Positions 1 through 5,225 of a DNA stretch of 5,424 nt are shown here, piece after piece; the first letter of the stretch is position 1; each line of letters begins with the position of its first letter. Source of the DNA: Prevotellaceae bacterium (GTDB lineage: Bacteria; Bacteroidota; Bacteroidia; Bacteroidales; UBA932). The position numbers were made by a program, and so were the translations under genes. The notes beneath the pieces were generated by a model. It ran no database searches. It saw nothing but the letters and a program-made list of their open reading frames with translations, and had not been told where the DNA came from. Location: assembly GCA_031279735.1 (NCBI GenBank), contig JAITHX010000212.1, positions 1-5,424 on the forward strand, given 5' to 3'.

Positions 1-1
1 C

Positions 2-343
2 ACGAACAAAAGCGACTTGAACGCCGAGTCAAAAGCCTCGCTCTCGAAATTCGCTGCGAGCCTGAACGCCAATCCGCAAACCAATGTCCAAATCTTTGGA
101 CATACCGACAACACGGGAACCGACAATATTAACATTCCCCTGTCGCAACAGCGCGCGGCTGCCGTTCAGAATTATATTATCTCGCAGGGAGTGTCGGCAA
201 ACCGCTTGAACTGGACAGGTAAAGGCTCGTCGGAACCTGTTGCCGACAACTCGACGACGGCAGGCAAAGCCCAAAACCGTCGCGTGGAGATTTACATTCT
301 TGCCAATGCGCAAATGATTCAGGACGCGCATCAGGGACAGTGA
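2..343 (+). CDS. OmpA-family C-terminal peptidoglycan-binding domain (5' partial)
   Basis: The reading frame is open from the left edge (base 2) to a TGA at 341-343, giving 113 residues, so the true start lies outside the window. A TTG at 17 in the same frame is an ordinary leucine codon inside the domain, not a start. The fragment is almost a complete OmpA C-terminal domain. It has the opening TNKSDLNAES segment, then the core GHTDNTGTDN, then PLSQQRAAAV, and ends NRRVEIYI. The Asp of GHTD (fragment residue 36) and the Arg of LSQQRA (residue 51) sit 15 apart, as do the two residues that bind the meso-diaminopimelate carboxylate and amine in known OmpA domains. The protein therefore probably anchors the outer membrane, as a porin tail or a lipoprotein, to peptidoglycan. 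Which N-terminal part it carries (beta-barrel, glycine zipper or TPR) cannot be seen. The short tail after the domain, ending QDAHQGQ, has no recognised feature. Confidence 0.93.
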   Translation, partial: TNKSDLNAESKASLSKFAASLNANPQTNVQIFGHTDNTGTDNINIPLSQQRAAAVQNYIISQGVSANRLNWTGKGSSEPVADNSTTAGKAQNRRVEIYILANAQMIQDAHQGQ

Positions 344-352
344 AGGGTTGCA

Positions 353-374
353 GGGACGCGATTCGTCGTATCCC
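353..374. repeat. Degenerate hairpin, possible third copy of the 393/443 repeat
   Basis: GGGACGCGA at 353-361 can fold onto TCGTATCCC at 366-374 around a TTCG loop, with one C-A mismatch and one G-T wobble. It lies 10 bases after the ompA-like stop codon. Its centre is 44 bp before the centre of the next palindrome, whose spacing to the following one is 50 bp. It shares the GGGACG/GAGACG theme, but the link to that family is weak. Confidence 0.35.
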
Positions 375-392
375 CGCGTCGGTTGATGGATT

Positions 393-422
393 TGTAGAGA
401 CGTTGCTTGCAACGTCTCTACA
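393..422. repeat. 30-bp perfect palindromic repeat, copy 1
   Basis: Bases 393-406 (TGTAGAGACGTTGC) are the exact reverse complement of 409-422, leaving only TT at the centre, so the folded form is a 13-bp stem with a CTTG tetraloop. It shares both 10-bp outer arms (TGTAGAGACG and CGTCTCTACA) with the palindrome at 443-472, but the inner arms differ. It resembles short dispersed palindromic repeats common between genes in Bacteroidetes and cyanobacteria. It could protect the ompA-like mRNA 3' end, but there is no T-tract after it to suggest an intrinsic terminator. Confidence 0.85.
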
Positions 423-442
423 GCGTTTAATCACATTATGCC

Positions 443-472
443 TGTAGAGACGCGAGGCATCGCGTCTCTACA
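443..472. repeat. 30-bp perfect palindromic repeat, copy 2
   Basis: Bases 443-455 (TGTAGAGACGCGA) are the exact reverse complement of 460-472, with a GGCA loop at 456-459. Total length is 30 bp, the same as the copy starting exactly 50 bp upstream. The outer 10 bp of each arm are identical to copy 1. The inner stem is CGA/TCG here and TTGC/GCAA there, so pairing is kept while the sequence changes. Confidence 0.85.
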
Positions 473-501
473 TCACCAATCGACGACATGAAAAAAAACC
501 T

Positions 502-509
502 TATCTTTG
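502..509 (+). promoter_or_regulatory. Probable Bacteroidetes-type promoter -7 element for mltF
   Basis: TATCTTTG matches the Bacteroidetes -7 consensus TAnnTTTG and is followed by CACCG, a context often seen at Bacteroidales start sites. An A8 tract (491-498) lies just upstream. No clear TTTG -33 box is visible at the expected distance. Transcription would begin near 515, giving an mltF leader of about 140 nt. Within that leader, GAGCAAA (532-538) and TTTGCTC (586-592) could pair across a long loop, but nothing resembling a known riboswitch was recognised. Confidence 0.5.
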
Positions 510-655
510 CACCGAAATTCTATCTCAGTCAGAGCAAATGGCATTGTTTAATAATTCGCTGTAAATATAATTGTTTAAATGTGTTTTTGCTCAACCGGCA
601 AGAGTTTCCGTATGATGGAAAACAGAGATAACAGGTATTTACTTAATAAAACATT

Positions 656-1708
656 ATGCAAAAAGGTAAAACAATACTTTTGCTTGTAAGTTTAACACTC
701 GTAGCCGCACTCAACTTTACCGGAAAATCCGAAAAACCCGCTGCTCCACTGAGAGCGGAAAGATTATTGGTGGCGATGGACACCAATCACTATAACTATT
801 TTGTACAGAAAGGCAATCCTACCGGATACCATCTTGAAATGCTTGAACAGTTTGCCAAACACGAAGGATTTGATTACGAGGTATGCCTTGTGCCCGACGA
901 ATTGCGTTTCGAGCTGCTTCAAAATGGAGACATCGACATGCTTGTTTTCAGCGAAGGACTTGACAGCCTTTATCAGGCGCTTTCGGCAAACAACGGAATA
1001 TGTTCCTCGATACCTTTGGACGAGCAGGTGAAATCGGTATGGCTTGCACGAAACGAAAATACCGTCCTGATACAGTCGGTTAATCTTTGGGCTAACGAAT
1101 TTAAACGGGGAAATCTGTACGGGTTCTATCAAACCAAATACTTTAAACGGAAATACAACAAAGCCCCGTCGAGTTTATCACCCTACGACGGACTTTTCAA
1201 GAAGTACAGCAGGGAAATTGAATGGGACTGGCGTTTGCTGGCTGCGCTGGTGTATCAGGAATCAATGTTTCGCCCGAATGTACGTTCCAGACATGGCGCG
1301 GCGGGACTGATGCAAATCATGCCGCAGACAGCCGCAAGTCTGGGTGTGGAAAATATCGACAATCCCGAAGAAAACATCAGAGCGGGAGTGAAACTGATAG
1401 CACGCCTCTACAGGCTGGCTGAACGCGACAGCATCCCGCACGACGAGCGTATAAACTTTGTGCTTGCAGCATATAATGCAGGTTACGGACGAATAGAAGA
1501 CTGTCGTGCGTTTGCCATTGCGCACGGTTTGAATCCCGATGTCTGGAGCGAGGTCAATTCCATTATCCCGATGATGCGCAACCCCTCGTCCGAACAGCTC
1601 AAATTAATGCCGCGCGGACGCTTCAACGGAATGGAAACCATGAATTTTGTCGATGCCATTCAAAAGCGTTACAGCCAGTACAAATATTTCTTTGCAATTG
1701 AAAATTGA
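656..1708 (+). CDS. mltF: MltF-like membrane-bound lytic murein transglycosylase with short substrate-binding-like domain
   Basis: Lytic transglycosylases of this type cleave the MurNAc-GlcNAc bond of peptidoglycan in the periplasm to give 1,6-anhydro ends. The ATG at 656 begins a hydrophobic signal or anchor segment (residues 6-20). No lipobox cysteine is present. Residues about 36-165 resemble the solute-binding (SBP_bac_3) domain of MltF: GYHLEMLEQFA, then NGDIDML, then the closing segment NTVLIQSVNLWANEF ending in KYF. Residues about 175-345 form the SLT domain. The catalytic glutamate is Glu202 in YQES, followed by GLMQIMP (217-223) and AAYNAGYGRIED (271-282). At 350 residues it is much shorter than E. 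coli MltF (about 518). The missing part maps to the second lobe of the binding domain, between NGDIDML and the closing segment. The last two residues (Glu-Asn) and the TGA stop lie inside a 7-bp tandem repeat. The leader ends in A/T-rich sequence without a Shine-Dalgarno. The SLT assignment is firm; the exact subfamily is likely MltF. Confidence 0.88.
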   Translation: MQKGKTILLLVSLTLVAALNFTGKSEKPAAPLRAERLLVAMDTNHYNYFVQKGNPTGYHLEMLEQFAKHEGFDYEVCLVPDELRFELLQNGDIDMLVFSEGLDSLYQALSANNGICSSIPLDEQVKSVWLARNENTVLIQSVNLWANEFKRGNLYGFYQTKYFKRKYNKAPSSLSPYDGLFKKYSREIEWDWRLLAALVYQESMFRPNVRSRHGAAGLMQIMPQTAASLGVENIDNPEENIRAGVKLIARLYRLAERDSIPHDERINFVLAAYNAGYGRIEDCRAFAIAHGLNPDVWSEVNSIIPMMRNPSSEQLKLMPRGRFNGMETMNFVDAIQKRYSQYKYFFAIEN

Positions 1709-1739
1709 AAATTGAAAATTGAAAATTGAAAATTGAAAA
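1698..1739. repeat. (TTGAAAA)6 heptamer tandem repeat overlapping the mltF stop
   Basis: Six perfect copies of the 7-bp unit TTGAAAA run from 1698 to 1739. The array begins within the mltF Ile codon (ATT, 1697-1699), and the gene's Glu, Asn and TGA codons (1700-1708) all come from the repeat. Further units follow at 1759-1779 and, degenerate, at 1799-1812. The same heptamer recurs at 4723-4750 and, inverted, at 5161-5174. On the opposite strand the unit is open in all frames, which produces spurious Phe/Asn/Gln/Ile-rich reading frames. Confidence 0.95.
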
Positions 1740-1800
1740 TGAGGCTGCGCACTCATGCTTGAAAATTGAAAATTGAAAATGAGGCTGCGCACTCATGCTT
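1721..1800. repeat. Perfect 2 x 40-bp tandem direct repeat
   Basis: Bases 1721-1760 and 1761-1800 are identical over all 40 positions. A third, broken copy starts at 1801 (GGAAATTGAAAATG). Each unit joins about 20 bp of TTGAAAA heptamers to a short insert with ATGAG and CTCAT arms around GCTGCGCA (arms 1739-1743 and 1752-1756 in the first copy). The octamer GGCTGCGC in each insert (1743-1750 and 1783-1790) is complementary to GCGCAGCC at 1910-1917, on the far side of the large hairpin. Exact identity suggests recent tandem duplication. Confidence 0.95.
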
Positions 1801-1818
1801 GGAAATTGAAAATGTTTA

Positions 1819-1899
1819 GCACGCAGATGACGCAGATTCTACAGATTACCGCAGATTTGAATCTGCGGTAATCCGTTTTATCTGCGTCATCTGGTGTGC
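1819..1899. repeat. ~80-bp imperfect inverted repeat between convergent genes; possible bidirectional terminator
   Basis: The inner stem pairs 1844-1857 with 1860-1873, 14 bp perfect around a TG centre. The outer stem pairs CAGATGACGCAGAT at 1824-1837 with its exact complement at 1880-1893. A 6 x 6 internal loop separates them, and GCAC/GTGC ends (1819-1822 and 1896-1899) extend the outer stem. The motif CAGAT recurs in the left arm at 1824, 1833, 1842 and 1852, that is every 9-10 bp. Elements rich in CGCAGAT are dispersed repeats in several bacterial groups. Its place between the convergent 3' ends of mltF and purD would suit a terminator or mRNA-end stabiliser, but there is no long T-tract on either side. 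Confidence 0.8.
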
Positions 1900-1920
1900 C
1901 AAAAATCCGGCGCAGCCAAC

Positions 1921-1948
1921 ATAATTCATAATTCATAATTCATAATTC
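1921..1948. repeat. (ATAATTC)4 heptamer tandem repeat overlapping the purD stop
   Basis: Four perfect 7-bp units ATAATTC (GAATTAT on the minus strand) fill 1921-1948. The last two sense codons of purD (GAA at 1948-1946, TTA at 1945-1943) and its TGA stop (1942-1940) are formed by the repeat. A related array, inverted relative to this one and with one altered unit, lies at 5226-5252. Confidence 0.95.
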
Positions 1949-3223
1949 AGTCAAGTCGTTTCCGATGTCGCGGCGATAATATTTTCCTTCAAATGTAATT
2001 CTGTCCAATGCTTTGTATGCTTTTGTGCGCGCCTGTTCGATGCTGTTGCCGGTTGCGGTAACAGCAAAAACCCGTCCGCCCGAAGTTACAAGTTTTCCGT
2101 CGGCGTCAAGCCTTGTGCCGGCGTGGAATATCAGTGTCGAATCGTCGGACGAGGGCGCTATTTCTATACCCTTTCCCTTCTGATAATCGCCAGGATAACC
2201 GCCTGATACCGACACAAGAGTTACAGCCGTATGAGGCAGCGTACCGCAACGGCGTTCATGCAGGTTTTCCTGCGCCACGCCTTCAAATAAATCCGGCAAA
2301 TCGGCGTCTAAACGCGCCATTACTGCTTCGGTTTCAGGGTCGCCCATACGCACATTGTATTCTATGACGTAAGGCTCGCCCGCGCAGTTCATCAGTCCGA
2401 AGAAGATAAAACCTTTATATTGTATATTCTCCTGTTTCAATCCTGCAAGCGTAGGTTCGACGATGCGTTTACAAACCTTGTCCATAAAGGTGGCGTCGGC
2501 AAACGGAACAGGCGACACGGCGCCCATTCCGCCGGTGTTGAGACCGCTGTCGCCTTCGCCGATACGCTTGTAGTCCTTTGCTTCGGGCAAGAGTTTGTAT
2601 GCTTGTCCGTCGGTCAGCACAAAAACAGAGACTTCTATGCCTGTGAGATATTCCTCAATTACAACTTTGCTGCTCGCCTCGCCGAATTTGCCGTCGAGCA
2701 TTTCGCACAGGGCTGTACGCGCTTCGTCGAGACTTTCGGTGATGATTACGCCTTTTCCGGCGGCAAGCCCGTCGGCTTTCAGTACGTACGGCGCTTGCAG
2801 TTTGGCGAGAAAATCAAACCCCTGTTCGCGCCCGTCCCTGCTGAAGGTAGCATAACGCGCGGTAGGGATTTTGTGTTTCATCATAAAGTCTTTGGCAAAA
2901 TCCTTGCTGCTTTCGAGCATTGCGCCACGCTGCGAAGGACCTGCAATTGCGATATGCTGCAATTCGGCATCCGCAGCGAAATAGTCGGCAATACCGTTTG
3001 CCAGCGGGTCTTCCGGTCCGACGACTATTATATTTACACTGTTCTCGCGGGCAAATTTGCCTAATGCGTTAAAATCATTGACTTTTATGTCGATATTCGT
3101 GCCGCACTGCGCCGTGCCCGGATTGCCCGGAGCGATATAAAGTTTTGTGATGCGGGGGCTTTGAGCGATTTTCCATGCCAAAGCATGTTCGCGTCCACCG
3201 CTGCCGACTAATAAAATGTTCAT
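1940..3223 (-). CDS. purD: Phosphoribosylamine-glycine ligase (GAR synthetase)
   Basis: PurD joins phosphoribosylamine and glycine with ATP to form glycinamide ribonucleotide, the second step of purine synthesis, in the cytoplasm. The 427 residues match the usual length (about 430). The N-terminal domain opens with MNILLVGSGGREHALAWK and contains VVGPEDPLANGIAD (67-80). The ATP-grasp region shows PYVLKADGLAAGKGV (145-159), VVIEEYLTGIEVSVF (187-201), LLPEAKDYKR (211-220), the glycine-rich NTGGMGAVSPVP (229-240) and the family signature NVRMGDPETEAVM (290-302). The C-terminal domain, after about residue 325, carries SVSGGYPGDYQKGK and SGGRVFAVTA. The ATG at 3223 overlaps the dapA TGA by four bases (ATGA), so translation is probably coupled to dapA. 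The final Glu, Leu and stop are built from the 7-bp repeat at 1921-1948, so the natural C-terminus may have been altered by a residue or two. No frameshift or missing catalytic motif is seen. Confidence 0.98.
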   Translation of the reverse strand: MNILLVGSGGREHALAWKIAQSPRITKLYIAPGNPGTAQCGTNIDIKVNDFNALGKFARENSVNIIVVGPEDPLANGIADYFAADAELQHIAIAGPSQRGAMLESSKDFAKDFMMKHKIPTARYATFSRDGREQGFDFLAKLQAPYVLKADGLAAGKGVIITESLDEARTALCEMLDGKFGEASSKVVIEEYLTGIEVSVFVLTDGQAYKLLPEAKDYKRIGEGDSGLNTGGMGAVSPVPFADATFMDKVCKRIVEPTLAGLKQENIQYKGFIFFGLMNCAGEPYVIEYNVRMGDPETEAVMARLDADLPDLFEGVAQENLHERRCGTLPHTAVTLVSVSGGYPGDYQKGKGIEIAPSSDDSTLIFHAGTRLDADGKLVTSGGRVFAVTATGNSIEQARTKAYKALDRITFEGKYYRRDIGNDLTEL

Positions 3224-4098
3224 CTTTCGAGATTCAATGATTTGAATTTGTTCATCAGCGTTTCGCTTGCCGGAATCAAGGGCAGGCGCAGTACGTTTTC
3301 AACCAAACCCTGCAGGGATGCGGCGGCTTTTACTCCCGCAGGATTGCCTTCGGCGAATAAGAGGTCGAAGGCTTCCAGCAATTTCAGATGAAGCGCTGTC
3401 GCCGTGCTGAAATCGCCTTTTGCAGCAGCATGCACCATGTTACAGAACTGTGCGGGAAAGGCATTGGCAGCAACGGATATAACGCCGTCTGCGCCTATCG
3501 CCATCTGCGCCAGAGTCAGTCCGTCGTCGCCCGAAAGCACCGAGAAATCGGCGGGACGGTTACGCACGATGTATCCCATTTGTCGCAGGTCGCCCGAAGC
3601 CTCCTTGACTGCCGTGATGTTTTTGTGTTCAGCCAGACGCAGACAGGTGTCCGCAGTCATGTTCACGCCTGTGCGCCCCGGTACGTTATACAGCACTAAG
3701 GGTTTGGGCGAGGCGTCGGCAATGGCTGTGAAATGTTCGTACAAGCCCTGCTGCTGCGGTTTGTTGTAGTAGGGCGTAACTGAAAGTACTGCATCAACGC
3801 TGTCGGGAATCGCCTTGACGGCTTTGACAACTTCGTTTGTGTTGTTTCCGCCCACGCCTAAAACCACAGGCAATTTGCCCGCATTATATTCCGTAACGAA
3901 AAATGTTATGCGTCTTTTTTCGTCTGCGTCCAGGGTGGGACTTTCGGCAGTGGTACCCAGAATAACGAGAAAATCGACTCCTCCCAGAGCAACGAAATCA
4001 AGCATCTGCTCCATGGCGGAGAAATCAAGCAGTTTATCTTCTCTGAACGGCGTTATCAGCGCTACGCCAACGCCGGATAATTTTTTCTTCATAGACAT
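3220..4098 (-). CDS. dapA: 4-hydroxy-tetrahydrodipicolinate synthase
   Basis: DapA condenses pyruvate with aspartate semialdehyde, the first committed step towards meso-diaminopimelate and lysine. The 292 residues fit the (beta/alpha)8 family. Visible active-site residues are the Schiff-base Lys165 (AVKEASGD), Thr49-Thr50 in GTTAESP, Tyr111 in TPYYNKP, Tyr137 in LYNVPGRTG and Arg142. These correspond to Lys161, Thr44-Thr45, Tyr107, Tyr133 and Arg138 of the E. coli enzyme. The glycine-rich SGDDGLTL and IGADGVISV segments follow at 189-209. Two in-frame ATGs, at 4098 and 4092, open the gene (MSMKKK), and either could be used. No Shine-Dalgarno is evident. The upstream gene ends 19 bp away, and the stop overlaps the purD start by four bases, so the three genes look like one operon. 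All motifs for real DapA activity are present, which favours this over related aldolases such as N-acetylneuraminate lyase. Confidence 0.97.
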   Translation of the reverse strand: MSMKKKLSGVGVALITPFREDKLLDFSAMEQMLDFVALGGVDFLVILGTTAESPTLDADEKRRITFFVTEYNAGKLPVVLGVGGNNTNEVVKAVKAIPDSVDAVLSVTPYYNKPQQQGLYEHFTAIADASPKPLVLYNVPGRTGVNMTADTCLRLAEHKNITAVKEASGDLRQMGYIVRNRPADFSVLSGDDGLTLAQMAIGADGVISVAANAFPAQFCNMVHAAAKGDFSTATALHLKLLEAFDLLFAEGNPAGVKAAASLQGLVENVLRLPLIPASETLMNKFKSLNLER

Positions 4099-4117
4099 TA
4101 TATATTATTTAATTACA

Positions 4118-4663
4118 TTATTTGCTGCCTTGAAATTTTGCCAGGTATGACTCCAAAGCCTGCACAAACTTCTCGTCGCTCATGCTGTAGTCGGAAGTTA
4201 CCATGAAGTCGTAAGGATTATCGCCGTATGCAAAACGTCCGACTTTGAACTTTGCGCTGGACGCGGTTGCGATGTATTGCGTAACAAAACATTTCTCCGA
4301 AGTCAGGTCAATCAGAATATCCAATTTGAGGTTGATGAAGTCCTGCACTTCGGGAATTGTCGGTTTGCCGAACCAGTTACATTCACGGTCGGAAAAGAGT
4401 ATCTTGCCGGGGTCGGGGATTACGTTGTCGGGTAATTTTCCCTGCTGATAATACACCAGCAGTTTAAATTCAATCCTGTTATCTTTAGCGATTTTCTTCA
4501 AGCGCATCAAGGCGTTGTTTTCAGGGTCGAATTTGAATGGCGTTATCACTGCCATACTTTTCGCATTACTGAAATTGTTCACTTCAACCTTTCGTCCCGA
4601 TGACTTTTTCAAAGAGGATTTCAAGAGTTTACGTCGTGCCTTGTCTTTAAAATATTGAAACAT
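4118..4663 (-). CDS. DUF6913-like conserved protein of unknown function
   Basis: The 181-residue product resembles the Bacteroidetes family annotated as DUF6913, whose members often lie next to dapA. This is recognition from memory of sequence and context, not a search. The N-terminus (about 1-27) is very basic (KARRKLLKSSLKKSSGRK), which could suggest contact with nucleic acid or membrane phospholipid. A likely alpha/beta body follows: AVITPF (38-43), FKLLVYYQQGKLP (66-78), ILFSDRECNWFGKP (88-101), and the hydrophobic strand LDILIDLT (114-121) before FVTQYIATASSAKFKVGRF (126-144). No signal peptide, transmembrane helix or catalytic motif is obvious. Two cysteines (95 and 125) are not in a metal-binding pattern. 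It is the first gene of the leftward operon, 19 bp ahead of dapA. The start at 4663 is chosen because it follows the probable promoter by about 40 bases. A function in diaminopimelate or purine synthesis is only suggested by position. Confidence 0.85.
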   Translation of the reverse strand: MFQYFKDKARRKLLKSSLKKSSGRKVEVNNFSNAKSMAVITPFKFDPENNALMRLKKIAKDNRIEFKLLVYYQQGKLPDNVIPDPGKILFSDRECNWFGKPTIPEVQDFINLKLDILIDLTSEKCFVTQYIATASSAKFKVGRFAYGDNPYDFMVTSDYSMSDEKFVQALESYLAKFQGSK

Positions 4664-4704
4664 TTATATAGAAATTTATAATACTGTGGACAAATTGACC
4701 GGCA

Positions 4705-4712
4705 CAAAAGTA
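4705..4712 (-). promoter_or_regulatory. Probable -7 element of the DUF6913-like/dapA/purD operon promoter
   Basis: On the minus strand TACTTTTG (4712 to 4705) fits the Bacteroidetes -7 consensus TAnnTTTG and is followed by TGCCGG, close to the CACCG seen after the mltF element. Transcription would start near 4699, giving a leader of about 35 nt before the ATG at 4663. No clear TTTG -33 box is seen. The place where it should lie (about 4731-4738) falls inside the heptamer array at 4723-4750. Confidence 0.55.
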
Positions 4713-4722
4713 AGTATTTTAA

Positions 4723-4750
4723 TTGAAAATTGAGAATTGAAAATTGAAAA
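4723..4750. repeat. (TTGAAAA)4 heptamer tandem repeat
   Basis: Four consecutive 7-bp units lie at 4723, 4730, 4737 and 4744. Three are TTGAAAA and the second is TTGAGAA. The unit and orientation match the array at 1698-1739. It sits immediately left of the 43-bp tandem array and covers the presumed -33 region of the operon promoter. Confidence 0.93.
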
Positions 4751-4755
4751 TGCCC

Positions 4756-5032
4756 GCCGGCGCGGATTGCGTCATTGCGGGCTTGACCCGCAATCTCCGC
4801 CGGCGCGGATTGTGTCATTGCGGGTTTGACCCGCAATCTCCGCCGGTGCGGATTGCGTCATTGCGGGCTTGACCCGCAATCCCTGCCGGCGCATAATTGC
4901 GTCATTGCTGGCTTGACCCGCAATCTCCGCCGGTGCGGATTGCGTCATTGCTGGCTTGACCCGCAATCTCCGCCGGTGCGTAATTGCGTCATTGCGGGCT
5001 TGACCCGCAATCTCCGCCGGTGCGTGGATTGC
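4756..5032. repeat. Six tandem 43-44-bp units, each with a hairpin, plus a partial seventh
   Basis: Units begin with GCCGG at 4756, 4799, 4842, 4885, 4929 and 4972. A truncated seventh starts at 5016 and loses similarity after about 5032. Spacing is 43 bp except after units 4 and 6 (44 bp), whose left part reads TAATTGCGTC instead of GGATTGCGTC. Each unit carries ATTGCGGG and CCCGCAAT arms around a 5-nt loop (CTTGA, or TTTGA in unit 2). Units 4 and 5 have ATTGCTGG in the left arm, which breaks one pair. Neighbouring units can also pair CAATC with GATTG across the GCCGG linker. The core GTCATTGCGGG...CCCGCAATC is a widespread dispersed repeat type. Reading frames through it give IAGQARNDA or GLTRNL peptides that are artefacts. 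Confidence 0.96.
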
Positions 5033-5160
5033 AGCTATTGTCTGAACTGTGATTTTCGTGTGATTTAATTGATTTGTATGATTATTTGCACGCCCACTGC
5101 CCGAAGGGCTAAACTTTCGAGCGCAACGTTGCCTGTGGTTTGTCCCCGCCAACGGAGAAA
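5033..5160. other. Intergenic sequence without a recognised gene
   Basis: No supported coding region was found here. After the truncated seventh repeat unit comes an A/T-rich stretch (about 5040-5090), then a G/C-richer stretch with a small hairpin GCCC-GAA-GGGC (about 5099-5109) and the palindrome GCAACGTTGC (5123-5132). The sharp change in composition near 5090 suggests an inserted or relict element, but it was not identified. Confidence 0.5.
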
Positions 5161-5174
5161 TTTTCAATTTTCAA
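5161..5174. repeat. Inverted heptamer repeat (TTTTCAA)2
   Basis: Two perfect 7-bp units TTTTCAA, the reverse complement of the TTGAAAA units at 1698-1739 and 4723-4750. Together with the 4723 array it brackets the 43-bp tandem array with heptamers in inverted orientation, about 450 bp end to end. Confidence 0.8.
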
Positions 5175-5205
5175 CGGGTGCATTCCGGATTGTCGCGGAT
5201 GCCAA

Positions 5206-5219
5206 GTCCCGCATGGGAC
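5206..5219. repeat. Short hairpin GTCCC-GCAT-GGGAC
   Basis: A perfect 5-bp stem with a GCAT loop. TGTCG at 5191-5195 and CGACA at 5219-5223 could form an alternative or extended outer pairing. The hairpin lies between the heptamers at 5161 and those at 5226. No function is suggested by the sequence. Confidence 0.5.
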
Positions 5220-5225
5220 GACAGA

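Noticed and set aside
29..412. Minus-strand 127-residue frame at the left edge
   Set aside because: It is antisense to the OmpA-like domain, whose conserved motifs show the plus strand is the coding one.
393..422. Intrinsic terminator for the OmpA-like gene
   Set aside because: The stem is strong, but no T-tract follows on the plus strand and a similar palindrome recurs 50 bp on, so it is better described as a repeat.
488..631. 47-codon frame beginning MKKNLIFAPKFY on the plus strand
   Set aside because: It contains the probable mltF promoter element, has no recognisable domain, and lies in A/T-rich leader sequence where short open frames are expected.
1604..1792. Minus-strand frame rich in FNFQFSIFNFQ
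   Set aside because: The complement of the TTGAAAA heptamer has no stop codons in any frame, so the peptide is a by-product of the repeat overlapping the mltF end.
2420..3064. Plus-strand 214-residue frame
   Set aside because: It lies entirely antisense to purD, which has complete family motifs. The translation resembles no protein family.
4621..4836. Minus-strand 71-residue reading frame
   Set aside because: It runs from the tandem repeats through the heptamer array and promoter into the start of the DUF6913-like gene in another frame.
4756..5032. CRISPR array
   Set aside because: Units are contiguous and near-identical over their full length, with no unique spacers and no cas genes nearby.
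4772..5167. Minus-strand 131-residue reading frame with repeated IAGQARNDA motifs
   Set aside because: It is a translation of the 43-44-bp hairpin repeats. The peptide period follows the DNA repeat and shifts with the 44-bp units. The opposite strand is equally open.
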